In this document: piece after piece, positions 38,347-46,394 of the stretch | Position numbering within the stretch: the stretch's first letter is position 1 | Layout: each line of letters opens with the position of its first letter | DNA from: Exiguobacterium sp. s146 | GTDB lineage: Bacteria > Bacillota > Bacilli > Exiguobacteriales > Exiguobacteriaceae | DNA length: 64,000 nucleotides | Direction: 5' to 3' | Assembly (NCBI RefSeq): GCF_018618415.1 | Contig: NZ_JACSMA010000001.1 | Coordinates: 1-64,000 of the forward strand | Notes under the pieces: model-generated | What the model was told of the DNA's origin: nothing | The model's input: only the letters and a program-made list of their open reading frames with translations | Databases searched by the model: none | Made by a program: the position numbers and the translations under genes

Positions 38347-38525
38347 TGCGCGTCTTGTTGCCTGTCCTCATGATCGGTCTGATCATTGGAAACTTGTTCA
38401 CGATTCTTGGCCTGACGACGAATCTACCCTCGGGCCTTGATCGCCTGTTTTTGTTCGGCGGACCGGCGCTGACCATTCTAGCCGCCGTCAGTATCGTCGT
38501 CATTGTCCTGCAACGCAAACGATGA
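38346..38525 (+). CDS. Small two-helix membrane protein (59 aa)
   Basis: MRVLLPVLMIGLIIGNLFTI and a second helix PALTILAAVSIVVIVL, ending QRKR. ATG at 38346 overlaps the TGA of the GNAT gene (TGATG), so translation is probably coupled. No family recognised. Confidence 0.6.
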   Translation: MRVLLPVLMIGLIIGNLFTILGLTTNLPSGLDRLFLFGGPALTILAAVSIVVIVLQRKR

Positions 38526-38618
38526 CGACGGATGACCCTCATGAAATTTGAGTGAAGTTTATGGGTAGGGAGTTCACGGTTTTGATATGTTCGACATACA
38601 AATGAAATGCTTCATATA

Positions 38619-38647
38619 TTGAACTTTTTAGGCGTGGATGCTATATT
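38619..38647 (+). promoter_or_regulatory. Sigma-A promoter of the M23 peptidase
   Basis: TTGAAC (38619-38624), 17-base spacer, TATATT (38642-38647) with a TGn extension. The leader carries an inverted repeat TAGCTT-7-AAGCTA at about 38656-38674. Confidence 0.8.
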
Positions 38648-38707
38648 CGCACTTGTAGCTTTTTGATCAAGCTAGCGAATCATCCAATCTGGAGGTTTTA
38701 TCAATAT

Positions 38708-39700
38708 ATGTGGAAACAACTACTCGTCACCGTCGGTACAGGCGTCCTGGTTCTATCAGGGACTTCAGCCGTATCCGCGGATCAAATTACCCCGCAAGAC
38801 CTCGTCAAGACGACGAAATCGCTTCAACAGACCGAACAACGGATTCAAACGTCGAAACAATCGGTCGCCAAAGCCAAACGTCACGTCGAAACGATCGATC
38901 AGAGCGCGAAAGCAATCGATCAGAAGATTGAGCAGACCAAATCAAAACTCGCGTCATATGAGACGGCCTTGAATCCTAAGACAGCTGACAAGTCTCTATT
39001 CGAACAAGTGCTATCGACTGTCCTGCCGAGCGCCAAGGCGGAGGCGGCCGAGTCTGAAGAGACGAAGCGTGATTTGCAAGCCAAACAAGCCGAGACGACA
39101 CAATCGTTAAAGGCGCTCGAGAGCAAACAGGCGGACGTGAAAGCAGAACGACAACAAGCCCGTTCGGCTCATGTGGCTGCATACAAGCAGCTGAAAGGGC
39201 AAGCGGCCCAATTGAAAGACTTGAAGCAACAAACGGCGGCGCTTGCGCCTGACAAGTTTATGATGCCAGCGACCGGACGTCTGTCACAAGGCTACGGACC
39301 GGCGAGCGGCCAGTTCGGATATACGTTCCATAACGGAATCGATATCGCTGCGAACGTCGGCACACCGATTTACGCGGCGGCAGCTGGGACGGTCACGGAC
39401 GTCAAATCGGGCGGACCGTATGGGAAGCACGTCTTCATCGAGCATGAAATCAATGGTCAAAAGTGGACGACGGTCTACGCCCATATGCATAAAATCGAAG
39501 TGAAGACAGGTCAGACGTTGCTCCAAGGCGAAGGCATTGGCCAAATCGGCAACACGGGCAACTCGTCAGGTCCGCACCTCCATTTCGAAGTGCATCAAGG
39601 AGAATACGGCTTTTCATCAAGTTCGGCCGGCAACACGGTCAACCCGATGGATGTCGCCGAAGTGCTAGGTGGCGCGTCGCCGATTAAAGCGACGTATTGA
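38708..39700 (+). CDS. Secreted M23 metallopeptidase with coiled coil (EnvC-like)
   Basis: Exported peptidoglycan endopeptidase of 330 residues. A signal peptide ends near TSAVSA-DQ (about 26), followed by two Lys/Gln-rich coiled-coil stretches (about 35-85 and 120-180) separated by a hinge, then the LytM/M23 domain (about 190-320). Zinc ligands are HNGIDIAANVG (His, Asp), and HLHFEVH near the end, plus His in YAHMHK. ATG at 38708 is 12 bases after GGAGG, a long spacing. The coiled coil plus M23 plan is that of EnvC/NlpD-type or SagB-like hydrolase activators, though here the zinc site is intact. It is monocistronic. Confidence 0.92.
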   Translation: MWKQLLVTVGTGVLVLSGTSAVSADQITPQDLVKTTKSLQQTEQRIQTSKQSVAKAKRHVETIDQSAKAIDQKIEQTKSKLASYETALNPKTADKSLFEQVLSTVLPSAKAEAAESEETKRDLQAKQAETTQSLKALESKQADVKAERQQARSAHVAAYKQLKGQAAQLKDLKQQTAALAPDKFMMPATGRLSQGYGPASGQFGYTFHNGIDIAANVGTPIYAAAAGTVTDVKSGGPYGKHVFIEHEINGQKWTTVYAHMHKIEVKTGQTLLQGEGIGQIGNTGNSSGPHLHFEVHQGEYGFSSSSAGNTVNPMDVAEVLGGASPIKATY

Positions 39701-39728
39701 CGCAACGGACTCGTTGCGTCTTTTTTTT
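39699..39728 (+). terminator. Terminator of the M23 peptidase gene
   Basis: GACGCAACG/CGTTGCGTC stem starting in the stop codon, then eight T. Confidence 0.93.
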
Positions 39729-39737
39729 GCTTCCCCG

Positions 39738-40205
39738 TCACTCCTGATCGTTTTGGGTCGCGCGCAGTTCAATCAATTTTCGGAGCGCCTCGTCGCGATC
39801 GAACGTGCTGAACCAGCGGAAGTCATCGTGATCGAGAATCCGGTAATGTTGACTGACCATATTCTGTTGAATCCGGTACTTCCCTTGGTGCTCGATTGTC
39901 GTCCACCAGACGTGTCCGCCCAACGTTTTCGTCGCCAGGCTCGGGTCGGTATGGGCGACGAGGCGAATGAACTCGATCGGTTGATCTCCAATCAACGAGT
40001 GGAGATAGGGGCTTTGATTGAACAAGGCACAGATGGCGACCGTCGTCGTCCAGTTCGCGTTCAGGCGTCGCTTCTCGATTTGAATCAACGTTTTTTTCGA
40101 GATGCCGACGAGCGTACATAGTTCTTCTTGCGATAACCCTTGCTCGGTGCGAATCAGTTTGAGCTTGCTAGAAATCAGTTCGGAAAACGTCTCTTTTGTA
40201 TGCAT
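39738..40205 (-). CDS. XRE-family transcriptional regulator
   Basis: Protein of 155 residues. HTH_3 domain at about 10-65: LKLIRTEQGLSQEELCTLVGISKKTLIQIEKRRLNANWTTTVAICALF. The C-terminal part (about 75-150) has WWTTIEHQGKYRIQQNMVSQHYRILDHDDFRWFSTFDRDEALRKL, an unrecognised sensor or dimer domain. The start follows TTAGGAG. A GTGTA-TTTT-TACAC palindrome lies 14 bases upstream of the start, suggesting autoregulation. Confidence 0.85.
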   Translation of the reverse strand: MHTKETFSELISSKLKLIRTEQGLSQEELCTLVGISKKTLIQIEKRRLNANWTTTVAICALFNQSPYLHSLIGDQPIEFIRLVAHTDPSLATKTLGGHVWWTTIEHQGKYRIQQNMVSQHYRILDHDDFRWFSTFDRDEALRKLIELRATQNDQE

Positions 40206-40218
40206 AGCTGCTCCTAAG

Positions 40219-40232
40219 GTGTATTTTTACAC
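40219..40232 (-). promoter_or_regulatory. Probable operator of the XRE regulator
   Basis: Perfect palindrome GTGTATTTTTACAC overlapping the region between the promoter and the ribosome binding site of the XRE gene; a further GTGTAT half-site follows at 40235. Confidence 0.5.
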
Positions 40233-40297
40233 AGTGTATCATGCGGTATGGAAAGATGGAAGAAATCGGACGAAGAAAGCCGCCTCCTCAATCCATC

Positions 40298-40329
40298 AAA
40301 AAAGCGAAAGGAGATGGACTCCTTTCGCT
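40298..40329 (-). terminator. Terminator of the yteA-like gene
   Basis: Read on the minus strand: GAGCGAAAGGAG/CTCCTTTCGCTT with a five-base loop, followed by TTTTTT. Confidence 0.88.
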
Positions 40330-40345
40330 CGTTCACTGATCGTTG

Positions 40346-40888
40346 TTATTCGCGAGTCGGGTCATGATTGCCCTCGCTATCGGCAATCGTATCCGAACTT
40401 CCGAAATCTTCGACTTGGCTGAACGCATCCGTGCTTTGTCCCGGTTCGTCCGTCCCGTCGAGTTGTTTGCGGGCAGCCGTCTCAGACGGATTGAGCACAT
40501 CCTCTTCGACCGGACGTTCACGGTCGGTCGAGTGCTCGTTCTCTTCTTGTTCGCGGGCATGCTGGATACAGAGCGTCGCCTCGGGGATAATCTCTAAACG
40601 GTCCAACTCGATGTCTTCGCCGCACACCTCACATTTACCGTACGTCCCGTTCTTGATGGCGAGCAACGCCTTGTCGACGTCACTTAAGAATTCTTCATCG
40701 AGCTCCGTGAGCGCTTGATCGCGTTCGCGCAAGAACAGTTCTTCTCCTGAGTCGGCCGGATGGTTATCGTAGTGTGACAGTTCCCCTTCGTCATACACTT
40801 CTTCCCGGTTTTCCATGTAGCCTTCGGTCTTCGCTTTTTCTTTTAATAGACGTTCCTTGAACGTATCAATCTGCTGTTGTGTCAACAT
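40346..40888 (-). CDS. yteA: YteA-like TraR/DksA zinc-finger protein
   Basis: Protein of 180 residues: an N-terminal helical hairpin (about 1-75, MLTQQQIDTFKERLLKEKAKTEGYM, YDNHPADSGEELFLRERDQAL), a zinc finger GTYGKCEVCGEDIELDRLEIIPEATLCIQHA (about 82-112; the ligands are CxxC and CxxH) and a long acidic tail. This is the plan of B. subtilis YteA, in which DksA-like features are present. ATG at 40888 is preferred over GTG at 40897, with CTGGAGA upstream. A role with RNA polymerase is inferred from the family. Confidence 0.9.
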   Translation of the reverse strand: MLTQQQIDTFKERLLKEKAKTEGYMENREEVYDEGELSHYDNHPADSGEELFLRERDQALTELDEEFLSDVDKALLAIKNGTYGKCEVCGEDIELDRLEIIPEATLCIQHAREQEENEHSTDRERPVEEDVLNPSETAARKQLDGTDEPGQSTDAFSQVEDFGSSDTIADSEGNHDPTRE

Positions 40889-41042
40889 GCGGTCCACTCT
40901 CCAGTTCTGATTTCATTAATATTAGCATTTCCCATTTTGCGTCGGGACAAACCTTTCGATTGGCGAAGGTGATTTCTAAACGCTTTGAAAAACGGGTATG
41001 ATAAAAGAGACGGAACAATGATGGTGAAGGAGGGAACGGACC

Positions 41043-41567
41043 ATGAGAAAAGTAGAGGTCGTCCCGTATGATCCGATATGGGAGACGAGATTCAAGGAAG
41101 AGGCGGCCAAGCTCGAACGCTTGTTTGAAGGGGAAATCGTCGCCATCCATCACATCGGAAGCACATCGGTGCCAGGACTCGATGCGAAACCGATTATCGA
41201 CATCATGCCGGTCGTACGGGAAATCGAGCGGATTGATGAATGGGTCGGACACATGGAGGCACTCGGGTATCGAAGTTTCGGCGAGCATGGGATTCCGAGA
41301 CGGCGTTTCTTTGCCAAAGGGGAAGACGTGCGGACGATTCACGTCCATATGTTCGAGGACGGGGATGAGGGCGTGACGCGTCATCTTGCGTTCCGCGATT
41401 ACTTGATGACGTTCCCAGACGTACGAGACGAGTATGCGGCCCTTAAACAACAATTGGCGAGTCAGCATCCAGAGGATATCGAGAGCTATATCCAAGGAAA
41501 ACAAGACTGGGTGTCCACGACCGAGCAGGAGGCGACGATGTGGTATCTGTCGCGCCAACAAATTTGA
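41043..41567 (+). CDS. GrpB family protein (UPF0157)
   Basis: Nucleotidyltransferase-fold protein of 174 residues: VEVVPYDPIWETRFKEEAAKLERLF, IHHIGSTSVPGLDAKPIIDIMPVV (about 36-59; the conserved IGSTxVPGLxAKPxID block), RTIHVHMFEDGDEGVTRHLAFRDYL. GrpB-like proteins include a domain fused to dephospho-CoA kinase; enzymatic function is unproven. The start follows GAAGGAGGGAACG. Confidence 0.9.
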   Translation: MRKVEVVPYDPIWETRFKEEAAKLERLFEGEIVAIHHIGSTSVPGLDAKPIIDIMPVVREIERIDEWVGHMEALGYRSFGEHGIPRRRFFAKGEDVRTIHVHMFEDGDEGVTRHLAFRDYLMTFPDVRDEYAALKQQLASQHPEDIESYIQGKQDWVSTTEQEATMWYLSRQQI

Positions 41568-41591
41568 AACGTTTTGCCGTTTCATCTCGTA
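41565..41591 (+). promoter_or_regulatory. SigW-type promoter of the 106-residue membrane protein
   Basis: TGAAAC (41565-41570, followed by GTTTTG), 17-base spacer, CGTA (41588-41591), 33 bases before the start. Same signature as the sigW promoter at 1864. Confidence 0.65.
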
Positions 41592-41623
41592 AAGAATACT
41601 AATCAGGTGAAGGGGGTCATGAG

Positions 41624-41944
41624 ATGAAACGATTTCTCGGGAAATGCATCGAGTATGCGTTTGTCGCACTGTTATTCGTCGGCTTATTTTTTGGATTTCG
41701 ATATGGCGTCAATACCTTCGTTGGCACAGACGAGATGCGGGCATACGCCTATCTGTTTCTAGGCACTGCCTTTATCATCTTCCCGCTCTCCTTGTTTGGC
41801 GGTTACTTCCTGGCCCGTCCGATTCAACACCGTTTGCATGGCAAAGAGCAGGGTACGACGAACCATACGTTGCGTGGGGATGAAAAGCCGCACGGGGTCA
41901 CGGAGACACGGGATTATAAAAATGAGGGTTCATGGCCGTTATGA
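41624..41944 (+). CDS. Two-helix membrane protein, probable SigW target
   Basis: Protein of 106 residues with helices at about 8-30 and 40-63, then a polar, charged tail (HGKEQGTTNHTLRGDEKPHG). ATG at 41624 follows GTGAAGGGGG. A SigW-type promoter lies just upstream, which would make it an envelope-stress protein. No family recognised. Its end overlaps the next GNAT gene by 13 bases. Confidence 0.65.
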   Translation: MKRFLGKCIEYAFVALLFVGLFFGFRYGVNTFVGTDEMRAYAYLFLGTAFIIFPLSLFGGYFLARPIQHRLHGKEQGTTNHTLRGDEKPHGVTETRDYKNEGSWPL

Positions 41945-42405
41945 TGCAATTGAAACGAACCGAAGATGCGGCATGGATTGCGACGTTGAACCGTCCGATT
42001 CACGAACATCATCTTCAGTTGGCGCCGGCTTTCTTTGCAGCGTACGATCATGCCTCGATGGAAGCGGCGTTTTCGGAGATGATGGCGCGAGACGATTATC
42101 ATTTTTTTACGGCAGAGATTGAGGATGACGTCATCGGATACGTCTGTTTCCAAGAGCGCGTGAGTGAGGCGAACGCGTTTCGGCAAGCCGTCCGGACGCT
42201 TTACGTGCATCAAATCAGCATCAACCCGGAGGCGAAGCGACAAGGGTATGGACGCTTGGTCATGGCAGAGGTGGAACGCTATGCCATCACGCACGGATTC
42301 CCGTCAATCGAACTGGATTATTGGTCGGTGAACGAAGGGGCGGCTGCTTTTTATGGGCAGTTAGGTTTTGAACCGAAGCGACAGTTCGTCATCAAGCATC
42401 TCTAG
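41932..42405 (+). CDS. GNAT acetyltransferase
   Basis: Protein of 157 residues. HQISINPEAKRQGYGRLVMAEVERYAITHGFPSIELDYWSVNEGAAAFYGQLGFEPKRQF (about 92-152) is the catalytic half. ATG at 41932 has GAGGG close upstream; ATGs at 41941 and 41944 are alternatives. It overlaps the membrane-protein gene, so translation is likely coupled and it may share the SigW promoter. Confidence 0.84.
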   Translation: MAVMMQLKRTEDAAWIATLNRPIHEHHLQLAPAFFAAYDHASMEAAFSEMMARDDYHFFTAEIEDDVIGYVCFQERVSEANAFRQAVRTLYVHQISINPEAKRQGYGRLVMAEVERYAITHGFPSIELDYWSVNEGAAAFYGQLGFEPKRQFVIKHL

Positions 42406-42473
42406 AGTAGAAGATTAGTCTCGGCGTACCATAATCACGCCACTGAAACACATACGTGATAGAGGAGGATTTG

Positions 42474-42776
42474 ATGGAGACAGTCATTTTAGTCATCGGT
42501 GTGATTGGAACGATTTCGCTTATGTTATTCATGTCGAACCAATGGTTGGGCTATGGCAAAGGCAATATCGTCATGACGCTCGATGAGCATTACACGAACT
42601 TGAACGAATATGTGCCCGCGATTTTGACGAAGCTGTATGAAGATGGGAAGTCGGCGCATTATCTTGGCGACCGGAAGTTTGAAGTGAACGGCAAGCAGTA
42701 CGTCCTCGTCGAACGGACCGTCTCGATCGGGCGCGTCCCGACGCAACAGACCGTGCTCATGCCAGACAAAAAATAA
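42474..42776 (+). CDS. Small membrane-anchored protein
   Basis: Protein of 100 residues with one N-terminal helix (METVILVIGVIGTISLMLFM) and a soluble part (about 28-100) with HYTNLNEYVPAILTKLYEDGKSAHYLGDRKFEVNGKQYVLVERTVSIGR. ATG at 42474 follows AGAGGAGG. No family recognised. Confidence 0.65.
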   Translation: METVILVIGVIGTISLMLFMSNQWLGYGKGNIVMTLDEHYTNLNEYVPAILTKLYEDGKSAHYLGDRKFEVNGKQYVLVERTVSIGRVPTQQTVLMPDKK

Positions 42777-42804
42777 GCCACGCCTTAGGCGCGGCTTATT
42801 TTAT
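42772..42804. terminator. Bidirectional terminator between convergent genes
   Basis: AATAAGCCACGCC/GGCGCGGCTTATT with one mismatch, A tract on one side and T-rich on the other; it reaches the stop of the pirin gene. Confidence 0.75.
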
Positions 42805-43658
42805 TTGACGGCCGGAGGACCGAAACCGCCAGCGTGATAGTCGCGGAACGCTTGGCGAATCTCCTCTTCGGTATTCATGACGAACGGACCGTGGGCGATA
42901 TATTCTTCCCGAATCGGCTTGCCTGAATAAATGAGCAGTTTCGCCCGTGATGTCGCTTTGAGGCGGACCACGCTCTCACTGTCGCTCGTCTCATCATAGG
43001 TGAGGGTCGCCGCGTGCGTCTTCGCAAGCGGTGTCGCCGACGTCCCGAGTTCGATGGAGCCGGCGAGGACGTAAACGAACGCGTTATGATTTGTCGGGAT
43101 GACGTGCTCATAGGCGGCTCCGTTCTGCAAGCTCACCTCACTCATCGTGATGGAGACGAGACTGTCCATCGGTCCGGTCACCCCGGCGATGTCACCCGAA
43201 TAGACACGCACGTGCCCTCCGTCGATCGGTACGAGCGGCGCCTCCTCGACATATACGTTTTGGTAAGACGTCGTCGTCGTTTTTAGTGCTTTCGGCAGGT
43301 TGAGCCATAGTTGAAGCGTATGAATCAAATCGTCGTCGACGGCCTCTTCGGCATGCCTTGCCGCCCAACCCGCATTCATGTATTGGACGTCACCCGCATC
43401 CAAAATCGAATGTCCGCCATGGTTGTCGATATGTTCCAGTCGTCCGTCGATCACGTAGGTGATGGTCTGGAAGCCGCGGTGCGGGTGGTCTGAGAACGTT
43501 CCCCGTTTGAACCAGTCCTCGGCCATCAAGATGAACGGGTCGAACTCGTCTTTTCGTTCCGGGGGCAAGACCCAACCTTGCTGCACGTGCGGATATCCGT
43601 TTTGTTTATAGGCGACCGGCCAATGGCTGGCGACATCGCGCTCGAATCGTTTCGTCAT
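42801..43658 (-). CDS. Pirin family protein
   Basis: Bicupin iron protein of 285 residues. Metal ligands are in SDHPHRGFQTITYVIDGRLEHIDNHGG (about 50-76: His, His, His and a Glu/His), and VQYMNAGWAARHAE follows. The second cupin ends EYIAHGPFVMNTEEEIRQAFRDYHAGGFG. ATG at 43658 follows AAAGGAGACAG. Bacterial pirins include quercetinase-like dioxygenases and regulators of pyruvate dehydrogenase; the role here is unknown. Confidence 0.92.
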   Translation of the reverse strand: MTKRFERDVASHWPVAYKQNGYPHVQQGWVLPPERKDEFDPFILMAEDWFKRGTFSDHPHRGFQTITYVIDGRLEHIDNHGGHSILDAGDVQYMNAGWAARHAEEAVDDDLIHTLQLWLNLPKALKTTTTSYQNVYVEEAPLVPIDGGHVRVYSGDIAGVTGPMDSLVSITMSEVSLQNGAAYEHVIPTNHNAFVYVLAGSIELGTSATPLAKTHAATLTYDETSDSESVVRLKATSRAKLLIYSGKPIREEYIAHGPFVMNTEEEIRQAFRDYHAGGFGPPAVK

Positions 43659-43742
43659 CACACTGTCTCCTTTGCATCGTTTGCTGTCATTGTCGCATAG
43701 CGAGGCGCGGAGACTTTCTGATTTTGCCTGTACAACGTGCAA

Positions 43743-43770
43743 AGACAGACCGGCTCATGCTGGTCTGTCT
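43743..43770 (-). terminator. Probable terminator of the 424-residue lipoprotein gene
   Basis: Inverted repeat AGACAGACC...GGTCTGTCT with a short T tract on the minus strand, 13 bases past the stop. Confidence 0.6.
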
Positions 43771-43782
43771 TGAAATGTGGAG

Positions 43783-45057
43783 TCATTGATTTGCTTGTCC
43801 GATGGAGAGGTCGTGCCAACGTTCGGCGTCGGCGCGGAGCAATTTGAAATGTGAACCTGTCTTCGTGTTTGTCAAAATCACATCGTCTTCCGTGTAACTG
43901 ACATCGAACGTTTGGGCGCAGATGCCCTCGAACACCGTCAAGTAAGGAATCGGCGCCGGGGTTCCGGCCGTCGCGACGGCTTTTGAGCGCTCGATGGCTT
44001 GGAACACGAACTGGACGGTCTCCGCGTTGGCGTGGTGTAAGAACGGCTCATCTTTTGATTCTGTGCCGATTAACGCCAGTTCATGGGCGACGGCGTGACG
44101 GCGATGCGCGAACTGTTGCCGCATTTTTGTTTTCAAACGATCGCCCTGCAATAACGTCTCTTCTTTATAAGTGATGGACACGACTTGTTTATAAGGCTTG
44201 CCGTCACGGATGAAGGAGAAGCTGAACAATGGATAACGTTCGTTCGGCACGAGTTTGTTCGGGAGCGTGCTTGCCTGCCGCGTCCCGAGTACCCGATCGT
44301 AGGTGGCATTCTTTGGTCGCAGGACGTCTTCATATAACGTTTGATCGGATGACAGGTGAATCCCGTATTGTCGCGCGTCTTGAGACACTTCGGTACCTAA
44401 GCCTAGAGATAGGAACGGTTGACGTGACGCTTCGTTGATTGGCAACGTGATGGTCTCACGTGATTCGGGTGATTCGAACGTGAACTCGAACGAGCCGTTG
44501 AACGGCATCGTCACATGGACGAGCGTCTGCTCGAACCCGTGTCGTTTCGGATAAGGCTCATTGCCGACCGGTTTTTTCATCTCCTCGGTGAATTGGACTT
44601 GCTCGTGCGGTTGCGCGACGCGAAGCTTCGATGTCGCAGAAGAGGAGACGGCCTGGTCGCGGTACGGAACGAGACTATCCGGCAACGTATCGATTTGTTT
44701 CATATAGGTGATGGTATCGGCTTGACATTGGACATAGGTTTGATTTTCCACTTCAAAAAATGTGGCGGTCGGAAAGACTTCGGTCGAGGCCGTCGTCGTG
44801 AGTGGTTGGCTCAATTTGACGGTGCCAATCAAGAGACGCTCTCCGTCAGGTACACGAGAGATGGCGTCCTCCGGGTAACAGGCATCCAGGACGTTCGTCC
44901 GGTCGGACTCGGTCATCTCGATTTGTTGACCAGAAGGCAGAGTGGCGCGACCTTGATAGTACTCTGGAGCCGTATGTAAACGAAATGCATGTTCTTCTTC
45001 GCATCCGAACAGGACGAACAACATGGCGAGCGTACAAAGAATCAGGTACTTTTTCAC
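43783..45057 (-). CDS. Large lipoprotein of unknown function
   Basis: Lipid-anchored outside protein of 424 residues. Signal peptide MKKYLILCTLAMLFVLFGC (lipobox LFGC, Cys 19) followed by a mostly beta-type polar sequence without a recognised domain. Four cysteines remain in the mature part (in VLDACYPEDA, YVQCQAD, EGICAQTF). GTG at 45057 is 8 bases after AAAAGGAG; the GTG at 45066 lies too close to it. The region upstream has an extended -10 TGCTAAAAT. Codon use is like the neighbours, so it is a native gene. Confidence 0.75.
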   Translation of the reverse strand: MKKYLILCTLAMLFVLFGCEEEHAFRLHTAPEYYQGRATLPSGQQIEMTESDRTNVLDACYPEDAISRVPDGERLLIGTVKLSQPLTTTASTEVFPTATFFEVENQTYVQCQADTITYMKQIDTLPDSLVPYRDQAVSSSATSKLRVAQPHEQVQFTEEMKKPVGNEPYPKRHGFEQTLVHVTMPFNGSFEFTFESPESRETITLPINEASRQPFLSLGLGTEVSQDARQYGIHLSSDQTLYEDVLRPKNATYDRVLGTRQASTLPNKLVPNERYPLFSFSFIRDGKPYKQVVSITYKEETLLQGDRLKTKMRQQFAHRRHAVAHELALIGTESKDEPFLHHANAETVQFVFQAIERSKAVATAGTPAPIPYLTVFEGICAQTFDVSYTEDDVILTNTKTGSHFKLLRADAERWHDLSIGQANQ

Positions 45058-45154
45058 GGGGTGCACTCCTTTTAATGATTAACTTTCATCATTTTAGCAC
45101 CATTTTTTTGTGACTTTAGTCTTAGGAAAATTAATGCGATTTTTTTTAAAAAAA

Positions 45155-45194
45155 TCAAAAAACCCGCTCAACTTGAACTGAGCGGGCTTGTTTT
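45155..45194. terminator. Intrinsic terminator in the AT-rich gap
   Basis: CCCGCTCA/TGAGCGGG stem; minus-strand product ends GTTTTTTGATTTTTTT. It lies about 150 bases past the aldo/keto reductase stop and is well placed for that transcript. Confidence 0.8.
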
Positions 45195-45344
45195 ACACTT
45201 ATGGATATGAAATGGAATTTCTCTATTTGACACGTGTCGATTTTTGACGAATGAAGCCTGAAATGACAACATTCTAAAAAATGACGAAAATCGTCGAAAA
45301 TAATGATGTGGAATTTAAAAGGTGTTATTTGTTTATTTTTACCT
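45195..45344. other. AT-rich non-coding stretch
   Basis: With the flanking terminator the gene-free gap spans 45058-45344 (287 bases). It holds the lipoprotein promoter region at the left, the terminator, and two perfect palindromes: GACACGTGTC (45229-45238) and GACGA-AAA-TCGTC near 45283. No RNA gene or convincing open frame was found. Confidence 0.6.
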
Positions 45345-46241
45345 TCAATCTACGTCGCGACCGCGAGCCGCCTTCAAAATTTCGAACCATTCTTCTCGCG
45401 TCAGGTCAATCTGAAAGGCATCGACGGCGGTCCGCACTCGTTCGATTTTCCCAGAACCGACGATTGGCATGATCTTGGCCGGATGCTTCAAGAGCCATGC
45501 ATAGACGACGGCGTCGATGCCGCTTGCTTGATGCCGCTCGCTGATTTCCTCCAATTTTTCACGCAACGGTGCGTAAGCCGACTCGGTGAACAGTTGTCCG
45601 CCGGCGAGAGGACTCCACGCCATGAGCGGCATCCGTTTCTCGTGACATAGGTCGACAGAACCATCTTCAAAATGCTTCAATTGCATCGGTGAAAGTTCAA
45701 GTTGGTTCGTCACGAGTTGGAACGGTAAACGTGACTGCAACAACTGTTGGGTCGCTGGTACGTGGTTCGAGACACCGAACGTACGCACTTTTCCAGTTCG
45801 TTGCAACGTGATGAACGCTTCGGCGACTTCGTCCGGGTCCATGAGCGGGTCGGGGCGATGAATCAAGAGCGTGTCGATTTGGTCGATGACGAGCTCTTGT
45901 AGCGAGCGCTCGGCTTGGCGGATGATATGTTCTTTCGTCGTATCATAGTGGTTAATCGATTGGCCAGGGTTGAATGAGCCTGTCAGCTTGATGCCGGTCT
46001 TTGTCACAATCTCGATTTGATCGCGGAGTGAGGGTTTGAGGCGAAGCGCTTCGCCGAACAATCCTTCACATGTATAGCCACCATATATATCAGCGTGATC
46101 GAACGTCGTGATACCGAGTTCGATACATTGTTCGATAAAGGCAAGGCGTTCCTGCGGGCTCATGTCCCATTCGGCCAAACGCCACATGCCGTGAATGATT
46201 CGTGAGAATGATAAGTCTTCTGTCAGTTCGATGCGTTGCAT
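45345..46241 (-). CDS. Aldo/keto reductase
   Basis: TIM-barrel NADPH-dependent reductase of 298 residues. Catalytic residues: Asp in FDHADIYGGY (Asp and Tyr, about 47-56), Lys in IEIVTKTGIKL, His in TLLIHRPDPL. Cofactor region GSGKIERV at the end. The closest style is YdhF-like AKR11/12-type reductases. ATG at 46241 follows GAGGAGGAATT. Substrate is unknown. Confidence 0.92.
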   Translation of the reverse strand: MQRIELTEDLSFSRIIHGMWRLAEWDMSPQERLAFIEQCIELGITTFDHADIYGGYTCEGLFGEALRLKPSLRDQIEIVTKTGIKLTGSFNPGQSINHYDTTKEHIIRQAERSLQELVIDQIDTLLIHRPDPLMDPDEVAEAFITLQRTGKVRTFGVSNHVPATQQLLQSRLPFQLVTNQLELSPMQLKHFEDGSVDLCHEKRMPLMAWSPLAGGQLFTESAYAPLREKLEEISERHQASGIDAVVYAWLLKHPAKIMPIVGSGKIERVRTAVDAFQIDLTREEWFEILKAARGRDVD

Positions 46242-46394
46242 GGTAAATTCCTCCTCATTGTTTGTCGCTTTCATTATAAGGATAAAACAGGGGGGCGTCA
46301 CTTTTGGGGCGTATTGGAAGGACATAAACCGAGTCAAACTGAAGCGATTTCAGTTATGATGAGACAGAGATGATCAGAAAAAGAGGAGTGACTT

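Noticed and set aside
40866-41669. 267-codon minus-strand frame across the GrpB gene
   Set aside because: It covers the GrpB gene in antisense and has no binding site; GrpB motifs are intact on the plus strand.
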